Shown here: positions 15,734-20,732 of the stretch, one piece after another
How positions within the stretch are numbered: position 1 is the stretch's first letter
Layout: each line of letters starts with the position of its first letter
Source of the DNA: RECO01 sp050485385
GTDB lineage: Bacteria > Pseudomonadota > Alphaproteobacteria > Geminicoccales > Geminicoccaceae
Assembly (NCBI GenBank): GCA_050485385.1
Contig: JBJHBG010000089.1
Coordinates: 1-20,732, forward strand
Direction of reading: 5' to 3'
Length of the DNA stretch: 20,732 bases
The notes under the pieces: generated by a model
Told to the model about the DNA's origin: nothing
The model's input: only the letters and a program-made list of their open reading frames with translations
Databases searched by the model: none
Translations under genes and position numbers: made by a program

Positions 15734-16663
15734 TCAGCGCACCGGCTCGGCGACGGCGCGCTCGAGGGCCGTGAGCTGCTCGACCATCGGCGCCAGGGTG
15801 GCGCGGGTGGCCGCGTCGACGTTGGCGAGCATCGGCGCGAGGGGGCCCATGTCGGCGATGCCGGCGAGGGTCACGGCGTCGTGCAGGATCGCCGTCGGCC
15901 CCTTGGCGCGACGCACGCGGTCGATGGGCATGAAGGGCTCGCGCAACGAGGCGGCGCGCGCACGGTCGCCCGCGACCGCTGCTTCGAGCATTCGGGAAAC
16001 CGCACGGGGCGCGATGCAGACGGTGCCCGACGTGAAGGTCCGCAGCCCGAACTCGAACATGTGGACCAGGGCCGGTGCCTCGCCGTCGCCGGAGACGATC
16101 CGCGTCGGCCCAGCCTCCGCCAACAGGGCGGCGAGGAACGGGTCGCTGCCGGTGGTCGGCGCCTCGATCGCGTACTTGACGAGGCAGACCACGCCGTCGT
16201 CGAGCAGCCGGGCGATGGCGGTCGGCGGCAGATAGGCCGCATTACGGAGATAGAGCGTCGCCGGGTTGCCGAAAGCGTCGACGAAGCTTCGGATGGCCCG
16301 CTCGACGCCGCTCGGCACGACGAAGCGGTCCTGCGGCAGGATCATTGCGGTTGGGCAGCCATAGCGGCGCAAGAGGGGGGCGTGGTCCTGGAGTTTGCCC
16401 CAGTCGGGACCGGCGCCGGGGATGACCAGCGCGCCTTCGGCCGCGAGCGGCATCACCGCGTCGAGCATCGCCTCGTACTCGCCGAGGCTCAGGTGATAGA
16501 CGTTCGCGTTGCCGCCGTAGAGCAGCGTCGGGATGCCGGCCTGGAGGAGAAAGCGGCCGAGCCGCCGGTTGGCCGCCGCGTCGATGGCGAGGTCGGCGCG
16601 CCGCGCCAGCGGCGGCACGGCAATGACGCCCGCGAGCAGTCGTTCGATATCCCGAGGCGTCAT
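15734..16663 (-). CDS. Dihydrodipicolinate synthase/N-acetylneuraminate lyase-family protein
   Basis: A 309-residue class I aldolase-fold (TIM barrel) protein and first gene of the long minus-strand operon. The Schiff-base lysine is K163 in VCLVKYAIE, and the catalytic-type tyrosine Y138 lies in PATLYLRNA, about 25 residues earlier as in the family. The usual GTTGE substrate loop is replaced by GGNANVYHLSLGEYEAML, so the paired threonines of DapA are missing. That argues against lysine biosynthesis and for a catabolic lyase, dehydratase or deaminase acting on a 2-oxo acid. The ATG at 16663 is a family-typical start (MTPRDIERLLAGVIAVPP) with only a weak ribosome-binding site. It is divergent from the GntR regulator, its probable controller. 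Confidence 0.9.
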   Translation of the reverse strand: MTPRDIERLLAGVIAVPPLARRADLAIDAAANRRLGRFLLQAGIPTLLYGGNANVYHLSLGEYEAMLDAVMPLAAEGALVIPGAGPDWGKLQDHAPLLRRYGCPTAMILPQDRFVVPSGVERAIRSFVDAFGNPATLYLRNAAYLPPTAIARLLDDGVVCLVKYAIEAPTTGSDPFLAALLAEAGPTRIVSGDGEAPALVHMFEFGLRTFTSGTVCIAPRAVSRMLEAAVAGDRARAASLREPFMPIDRVRRAKGPTAILHDAVTLAGIADMGPLAPMLANVDAATRATLAPMVEQLTALERAVAEPVR

Positions 16664-16719
16664 GGCGTATCCCGCGGCGGTCGATCACCGATGCGGCAGG
16701 ATGGCCGGCTTGTTTAATA

Positions 16720-16725
16720 TGTCAA
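16720..16725 (-). promoter_or_regulatory. Candidate -35 element of the operon promoter
   Basis: TTGACA reads perfectly on the minus strand (16725-16720), 56 bases before the lyase start codon. No good -10 hexamer is found 16-18 bases downstream, where the sequence turns GC-rich, so the promoter would be weak or activator-dependent. It lies beside the candidate operator, which would suit repression by the divergent GntR protein. Confidence 0.35.
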
Positions 16726-16728
16726 TAG

Positions 16729-16739
16729 CTGTAAGACAG
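16729..16739. promoter_or_regulatory. Candidate GntR/FadR-type operator
   Basis: CTGTAAGACAG is a perfect 4-3-4 palindrome with the GT-N3-AC core seen in many FadR-subfamily operators (TNGTNNNACNA type). It lies in the divergent promoter region, 41 bases upstream of the gntR start and four bases from the TTGACA hexamer of the minus-strand operon. The binding protein is inferred from position and pattern only. Confidence 0.5.
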
Positions 16740-16769
16740 AAAATGACTGCAAAGCGAACCCGAAACCTC

Positions 16770-16773
16770 GGAG
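16770..16773 (+). promoter_or_regulatory. Shine-Dalgarno deciding the GTG start of the regulator
   Basis: GGAG is seven bases before the GTG at 16781, which is ideal spacing and supports this non-ATG start. Confidence 0.7.
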
Positions 16774-16780
16774 ACGGGCC

Positions 16781-17539
16781 GTGAACGCACGAGTCGGGAG
16801 CATCGCCGGTGGCTCGTCCCAGCCGGAGCGGCCGCTTGCGGACTACGTCTACCGGCAGCTTCTGCGCGACATCATGGCCGGCACCTATCCGCCGGGCAGC
16901 CGGCTGCCGGCCGAGGGCGAACTCGCACGGACGCTCGGCGCCTCGCGTCCGGTGATCCGCGAAGCGCTCCTGCGCCTGCGCAACGAAGAGATCGTCTATT
17001 CGCGCAAGGGGTCCGGCACCTACGTGCTGAGCCAGCCCGAAGCCACCACCGGCCTGCCGCCGCCGGTGGCGAGCATCGCCGATATCCGCCACTGCTTCGA
17101 GTTTCGCTTGAGCGTCGAGGGCGACGGCGCCTACTTCGCCGCGGCTCGTGCCAGCGACGCGGATCTGGCGGCGATCGAGCGCGCGCTCGCCGCGTTCGAT
17201 GCCGCCATGCCCACGGGCGCACCGGCGATCGCCGAGGACTTCGACTTCCACCTCGCCGTCGCGCGGGCGTCCGGCAACCCGTTCTTCGTCAACGCCATCC
17301 AGGCCCTGGTGCAGCAGGTCCGCTTCGGCATGAATCTGTCAGGCAGCTTGGCGCGGCAGCGGTCGGACGACCGCCTGCAACTCATCCGCGCAGAGCACGT
17401 GCGGGTATTCGAGGCGATCCGCGCCCGCACGCCGGAGGCGGCCCGCACGGCATTGCGCGGCCACGTCGCCAACACCTGGCGCCGCATCTTCGGCAGCGAC
17501 GACCTCGCCCTGCATCAGCCGGGCGCCTCGCCGCGCTAG
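16781..17539 (+). CDS. GntR-family transcriptional regulator, FadR/FCD subfamily
   Basis: A 252-residue regulator. The N-terminal winged helix-turn-helix (about 18-83) has the GntR pattern YPPGSRLPAEGELARTLGAS, RPVIREALLRL and KGSGTYV. The C-terminal all-helical FCD ligand domain shows the probable metal- and ligand-binding set D153 and H157 (AEDFDFHLAV), H206 (AEHVRVFEAI) and H228 (LRGHVANTW). FCD domains usually bind a carboxylic acid metabolite through a metal, which agrees with a locus full of organic-acid genes. It begins at GTG with a well-placed GGAG. It is divergent from the nine-gene operon and followed on the same strand by the aminotransferase, so it probably controls both. Repression relieved by a pathway intermediate is the usual mode but is not shown here. 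Confidence 0.94.
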   Translation: MNARVGSIAGGSSQPERPLADYVYRQLLRDIMAGTYPPGSRLPAEGELARTLGASRPVIREALLRLRNEEIVYSRKGSGTYVLSQPEATTGLPPPVASIADIRHCFEFRLSVEGDGAYFAAARASDADLAAIERALAAFDAAMPTGAPAIAEDFDFHLAVARASGNPFFVNAIQALVQQVRFGMNLSGSLARQRSDDRLQLIRAEHVRVFEAIRARTPEAARTALRGHVANTWRRIFGSDDLALHQPGASPR

Positions 17540-17545
17540 CGCGCG

Positions 17546-17567
17546 CCGGGCAGCAACCCTTGCCCGG
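17546..17567 (+). terminator. Hairpin just after gntR
   Basis: CCGGGCA (17546-17552) and TGCCCGG (17561-17567) form a perfect 7-bp stem with an 8-base loop, seven bases after the gntR stop. No T-tract follows. It may partly terminate gntR transcripts or separate the mRNA of the regulator from that of the aminotransferase, whose start is 50 bases further on. Confidence 0.45.
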
Positions 17568-17617
17568 ACGGGCATTCCTGTCCCATGCTGCGGCCTTCGC
17601 AAGGGAGAACCATCGCC

Positions 17618-19003
17618 ATGCGCGCCAACGACCTCCACGTCCTCGACCTCGCCCATCTGGTCCATCAGCAGACCGACCTCGGAGCGCACGCTGCCGAGGG
17701 GGCGATTCTGATCGAACGCGGCGAGGGCTGCCGCGTGTGGGACACCGAGGGCCGCGAGTACATCGAGGCGATGGCCGGGCTCTGGTGCGCGAGCCTCGGC
17801 TTCAGCGAGAAGCGGCTGGCCGACGCCGCCTACAAGCAGCTGTTGGAGCTGCCCTACTACCATACCTTCTTCCAGAAGGGGCATCCGCCCAGCGTGCGCT
17901 TGGCCGAACGGCTGACCTCGCTGGCGCCGGAGGGGCTGGACTACGCCCTCTTCCAGTGCAGCGGCTCCGAGGCCAACGACGCCGCCATCAAGCTCCTTTG
18001 GTACTACAACAACGTCACCGGCCGCCCCCTGAAGAAGAAGCTGATCGGCCGCATCCGGGGCTATCACGGCAACACGGTCGCGACCGCCTCGCTCAGCGGC
18101 CAGCCGCACATGCAGGCCGACTTCGACCTGCCCTATGGCGACCGCTTCCTCCACCTCTCCAACCCGAACTACTACCGCTTCCACCACGACGGCGAGAGCG
18201 AGCAGGACTTCAGCCGGCGGATGGCCGACGAGTTGGAGGCGTTGATCGAGCGCGAGGGGGCCGACACCATCTGCGCCATGTTCGCCGAGCCGGTCCAGGG
18301 CGGGGGCGGGGCGATCACGCCGCCCGAGGGCTATTTCGATCTCATCCAGCCGATCCTGAAGCGAAACGACATCATGCTGGTGGTCGACGAGGTGATCTGC
18401 GGCTTCGGCCGCACCGGCAACTTCTGGGGGGCGGAGACCTACGGCCTCGAGCCCGACATCCTCACCTGCGCCAAGCAGCTCTCCTCGGCCTACCAGCCGA
18501 TCTCGGCAACCTTGATCTCCAAGCCGATCCACGACGCCCTGCTCGAAGGCAGCCGGCGCAACGGCAGCTTCGGCCACGGCTTCACCTACGGCGCGCACCC
18601 GGTCGCCTGCGCCGTCGCCCTCGAGACGCTCGCCATCTACGAGGAGCGCGACATGGTCGGCCACGTGCAGCAGGTGAGCGTCACCTTCCTCGCCGGGCTG
18701 GAGGCCGTGCGCGACCACCCGCTGGTCGGCGACGTGCGCGGCGTCGGCCTCATCGCCGGCGTCGAGGTCGTCGCCGACAAGACGACGCGCGAGCCCTTCC
18801 AACCCGCGGCCGGCGCCGGCCTCACGGTACAGAAGGCGTGCGAGGACGAGGGCCTGATCGTCCGCGCCATCGGCGACCGCATCGCCTTCACCCCGCCGCT
18901 CGTCATCACCGAGAGCGAGGCGAAGGAGCTCTGCGCCCGCTTCACCCGCGCCCTCGACCGCGCCTGGGAACGCCTCCGCCCGCAGGCCCACGCGGCGGAG
19001 TAG
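17618..19003 (+). CDS. Class III pyridoxal-phosphate aminotransferase
   Basis: A 461-residue cytoplasmic transaminase of the omega-amino acid/diamine group (putrescine-, beta-alanine- or taurine-pyruvate type). Motifs in order: the N-terminal EYIEAMAGLWC; FQCSGSEAND, whose GSE/AND part contacts the cofactor phosphate; GYHGNT (148-153); D257 in VVDEVICGFGRTG, which pairs with the pyridine nitrogen; and the Schiff-base lysine K286 in ILTCAKQLSSAYQP. The C-terminal GDVRGVGLIAGVE is also family-typical. I chose the ATG at 17618, with GGGAG ten bases upstream; an ATG at 17585 would add 11 residues. It probably belongs to the same regulon as gntR and may supply or remove the amino group of the locus substrate. 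The exact amino donor cannot be predicted. Confidence 0.94.
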   Translation: MRANDLHVLDLAHLVHQQTDLGAHAAEGAILIERGEGCRVWDTEGREYIEAMAGLWCASLGFSEKRLADAAYKQLLELPYYHTFFQKGHPPSVRLAERLTSLAPEGLDYALFQCSGSEANDAAIKLLWYYNNVTGRPLKKKLIGRIRGYHGNTVATASLSGQPHMQADFDLPYGDRFLHLSNPNYYRFHHDGESEQDFSRRMADELEALIEREGADTICAMFAEPVQGGGGAITPPEGYFDLIQPILKRNDIMLVVDEVICGFGRTGNFWGAETYGLEPDILTCAKQLSSAYQPISATLISKPIHDALLEGSRRNGSFGHGFTYGAHPVACAVALETLAIYEERDMVGHVQQVSVTFLAGLEAVRDHPLVGDVRGVGLIAGVEVVADKTTREPFQPAAGAGLTVQKACEDEGLIVRAIGDRIAFTPPLVITESEAKELCARFTRALDRAWERLRPQAHAAE

Positions 19004-19030
19004 CCGGCTTCGAGCGGCAGGCAGGGCGAA

Positions 19031-19052
19031 CCAGGGGGCCGTTGGCCCCTGG
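19031..19052 (+). terminator. Terminator hairpin after the aminotransferase
   Basis: CCAGGGGGCC (19031-19040) and GGCCCCTGG (19044-19052) pair around a 3-base loop, with one extra G bulged. It starts 27 bases after the aminotransferase stop. There is no T-tract. The rest of 19053-19255 shows no convincing gene on either strand. Confidence 0.55.
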
Positions 19053-19255
19053 ACCCCCGGCCGACCGATGCCGGCGGCCCACCCACCCAAGGCGCAGGCG
19101 AGTTGCACCAGGGCGAGGCGAAAGGTCGGCTCGTGGGCATGGGCGGAATCGGCCTGAAGCGGGCTTCCGTGACGGTCATGATCGTGCGCGATGTAGCGCC
19201 GTAAGCTGACGCGCTCCGACAGTGCCGCGAATAACAGCCTGAGTTTGCCGAAGTC

Positions 19256-19597
19256 CTACCTGCCCAAGCGCTCGCGACGTCGGATTCCGGTGCCATAGAT
19301 GACAACGTCTGCCCCCCGCTCGGTGATGCCGGGATGCGAGAAGCGGACGCCGACGGCGCCATCATAGCCTTGCCGAAGAAGCTCAGCCCGAAACTTTGCT
19401 TGTGCGCTCGCCAAAGTTTCTTCCAAAAGGATTGTGTAGCGCTGCAGGTCGCCACCGACTAAATTCCGCCATGCCTCGCGTATATCGCGGAAAACATTGG
19501 TGGCCCTAACATGTCCGACAACGACAAGTTCGCCGAGTTCTGCGTCGGCGGGTAGGTCCATCGTCGTACGAAGATGAATATCGCGTTCACTTTTCAT
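19256..19597 (-). CDS. YbjQ/UPF0145-family protein
   Basis: A 113-residue protein resembling the small YbjQ (UPF0145, putative heavy-metal-binding) family: GELVVVGHVRATNVFRDI, LVGGDLQRYTILLEETLASA and a C-terminal beta strand VVIYGTGIRRR match the family's NxFRD, VGG-x-x-x-Y and final strand. Members form small oligomers; their biochemical role is not established. The reading frame continues upstream, but the ATG at 19597 overlaps the stop of the preceding gene by four bases (ATGA, 19594-19597) and has GGAAGGG just before it, so translational coupling is very likely. Codon use is noticeably more AT-rich than in the metabolic genes to the left. Confidence 0.8.
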   Translation of the reverse strand: MKSERDIHLRTTMDLPADAELGELVVVGHVRATNVFRDIREAWRNLVGGDLQRYTILLEETLASAQAKFRAELLRQGYDGAVGVRFSHPGITERGADVVIYGTGIRRRERLGR

Positions 19598-20487
19598 GTC
19601 CCTTCCGCCTTCTTTCTTCGAAATGGCGCGATGATCATTTTTGCCAACCATCTGATCTTTCGCTGCAGCCAATAGAATAAGAATAAAAATAAGAAAAAAG
19701 GAACAAGAAAAAACACCCAAACCCCTGGGTAAAGCCCTGAGACCACTGACAGATTGATCTGACCTGTCAACGCCGCCCACAAGCCGAAGAACAGATTCGC
19801 CGCTCCGGGCTGTTGCACGAAAGAAAGGGCCAAGCGTGGATCGCGGCTGTCGATCACAGCTGTGGCGAGGCCGCGATTATGGAGCAGTTGCCGGCCTCTG
19901 CCAGGGCCGAGCACGGTTGCGACGATCTCCCCTCGGAGTTCCATGTCTGAGTTGGGTGCATCGCGCAGAAGCTGTGCCAATGGCGAGAGAAGCGCAGGCT
20001 CAAGCGTCGCCTCCACATCCCGCAAGCGGGCTCTCGGCAAGTCCACCAGAGCTTCGATGTCCGGCCACGGCAGGCCCAAGAGAAACCCCGCGGTTTCGCC
20101 AAGGTCTAGCAACCGCTCCACGGACCTTGCCCGTTCTGCCCGGGGTTCGACTTGCCGATGGAGTCCGAGTTTTTCCACCGCCTGGAGGCGCCCAGGGACA
20201 ACCGCTTGCCACGAGAGCGCCGTCTCCAGTGAGCCTAGGTCCTGTGCGATGGCCAAGCCTGCGTCTGGCAGGTCGACGACGCGACGGAGAAGGCCATCAT
20301 CATAGGCTTGAACGACCGCTGTGCGCCCGCGCGTGTCTCCCGTGTCTTCGAGAATGGCCACGGCAGCCGCGAGCCTGCGCAACTGGTTTTGGTCGAGATC
20401 TTCAACGAACCGCTTGAACGCGGGGTTGTCCTCGACGAGGTCGACTATGTGTTGATGTGCGCGCCGAAACTCCGCCAAGGCGAGCAT
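19594..20487 (-). CDS. Hypothetical protein with a C-terminal membrane anchor
   Basis: A 297-residue protein I do not recognise. The first 230 residues look alpha-helical and amphipathic with leucine-rich segments (LDQNQLRRLAAAVAILED, SVERLLDLGETAGFLLGLPW), perhaps a helical-repeat fold. Residues about 254-273 (GVWVFFLVPFFLFLFLFYWL) form one strong membrane helix, followed by a basic tail ending RRKKAEGT. Either the large N-terminal part is cytoplasmic with a tail anchor, or it is exported by an undetected route; no signal peptide is seen. The 3' part (about 19610-19760) is strikingly A/T-rich with TTT, TTA and CTT codons, unlike the rest of the window. It is coupled to the YbjQ-like gene by an ATGA overlap. 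An in-frame TAG eight codons upstream limits the start to the ATG at 20487; no strong ribosome-binding site is visible. Confidence 0.7.
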   Translation of the reverse strand: MLALAEFRRAHQHIVDLVEDNPAFKRFVEDLDQNQLRRLAAAVAILEDTGDTRGRTAVVQAYDDGLLRRVVDLPDAGLAIAQDLGSLETALSWQAVVPGRLQAVEKLGLHRQVEPRAERARSVERLLDLGETAGFLLGLPWPDIEALVDLPRARLRDVEATLEPALLSPLAQLLRDAPNSDMELRGEIVATVLGPGRGRQLLHNRGLATAVIDSRDPRLALSFVQQPGAANLFFGLWAALTGQINLSVVSGLYPGVWVFFLVPFFLFLFLFYWLQRKIRWLAKMIIAPFRRKKAEGT

Positions 20488-20662
20488 TGTTCGGTCGGAG
20501 ACCTCGAACTACCCCGCTCTCGGCGCCGTTGAACGAGTGATGAGCGGGGCGGCGGGGTTGGGCGCGGGTACGCGAACGCGCTCGATGTGCTTTTCGGGCC
20601 GTTCGGGGGGGTCTCGGGCGGCGCGAGCCGTGCCTCGTTTCCGGATTCCGCCGTCGCGTCGC

Positions 20663-20732
20663 TCACGTTGGCGCGGGTCGGGTCTCGAACCAGACGAGGC
20701 GGAGCATGTTGGTGACCAGGTTGGCGAGGCCG
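20663..20732 (-). CDS. C-terminal fragment of an unidentified protein, possibly a transposase (partial)
   Basis: From the right edge, a minus-strand frame reads GLANLVTNMLRLVWFETRPAPT and stops at TGA (20665-20663). The LANL(V/A)xNMxRLxW pattern reminds me of the final helix of IS5-type transposases, but 22 residues cannot establish this. A GTG at 20666 overlaps this stop and opens a 73-codon proline- and serine-rich frame running into the next gene; I consider that frame spurious. Bases 20488-20662 hold no feature I can support. Confidence 0.35.
   Translation of the reverse strand, partial: GLANLVTNMLRLVWFETRPAPT

Larger units (their letters stand above)
16664..16780. promoter_or_regulatory. 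Divergent control region between the catabolic operon and gntR
   Basis: These 117 bases separate two divergent genes and are clearly AT-richer than their surroundings between 16710 and 16755. The stretch holds a consensus-like TTGACA on the minus strand, the palindrome listed separately, and the Shine-Dalgarno of gntR. A self-regulated divergent arrangement is typical of GntR/FadR-type catabolic regulators. Confidence 0.75.

Noticed and set aside
17339..19108. A 589-codon minus-strand frame antisense to the aminotransferase
   Set aside because: Composition is alanine-, glycine-, leucine- and valine-rich without motifs; the plus-strand aminotransferase is unambiguous.
20445..20666. A 73-codon minus-strand frame starting at GTG and overlapping the start of the 297-residue gene
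   Set aside because: Proline-, serine- and arginine-rich without any recognisable pattern, and it overlaps a better-supported gene start. The GTGA overlap with the edge fragment is probably chance.
1..20732. tRNA, rRNA, CRISPR array, riboswitch or toxin-antitoxin module
   Set aside because: I saw no clover-leaf sequence with a CCA end, no regularly spaced repeats, no conserved riboswitch core and no small toxin/antitoxin gene pair of a known family.

Overview
The window is GC-rich with strongly GC-biased third codon positions, tightly packed genes and many 4-16 bp gene overlaps. Together with the transporter content (Dpp/Opp ABC, TRAP, tripartite tricarboxylate transporter) and a FadR-type regulator, this points to a metabolically versatile alphaproteobacterium, probably Rhodospirillales-like; the taxonomy is inference. 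No rRNA, tRNA, CRISPR array or complete insertion sequence is visible.

Layout. (1) 1-2047, plus strand: the 3' end of a peptide/nickel ABC permease followed by its two ATPases (DppD-like and DppF-like), joined by 4-base ATGA overlaps. (2) 2032-5043, minus strand: a hybrid sensor histidine kinase with five PAS-like modules and a C-terminal receiver, converging on dppF with a 16-base overlap. (3) 5169-5852, minus: a RadC-family JAB/MPN protein. (4) 5853-6304: a gene-poor stretch with an AT-rich patch bounded by near-identical 11-bp repeats.

(5) 6305-16663, minus: nine genes in one direction that look like one long catabolic operon. In transcription order these are a dihydrodipicolinate synthase-family lyase, tctC, tctB, tctA, an Ldh_2-family malate/lactate-type dehydrogenase, an orphan xanthine dehydrogenase-type molybdopterin subunit, then TRAP dctQ, dctM and dctP. 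(6) 16664-16780 is an AT-rich divergent control region with a CTGT-N3-ACAG palindrome. It separates the operon from (7) a FadR-type GntR regulator and a class III aminotransferase on the plus strand. The simplest reading is a regulated uptake-and-degradation locus for an organic acid or amino/hydroxy acid. Two unrelated binding-protein-dependent transporters import substrates; the aldolase/dehydratase-type lyase, the NAD(P)-dependent dehydrogenase, the molybdenum enzyme subunit and the aminotransferase process them; and the GntR protein senses an intermediate. The actual substrate cannot be read from the sequence.

(8) 19256-20487, minus: an unrecognised membrane-anchored protein translationally coupled to a YbjQ/UPF0145 protein. 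Codon use is clearly more AT-rich than in the rest of the window, suggesting acquired DNA. (9) 20663-20732: the tail of an unidentified coding sequence, possibly a transposase, at the window edge.

The most unusual content is the nine-gene operon that combines two secondary transporter families with a molybdenum hydroxylase large subunit lacking its iron-sulfur and flavin partners, and the compositionally foreign two-gene unit near the right end.
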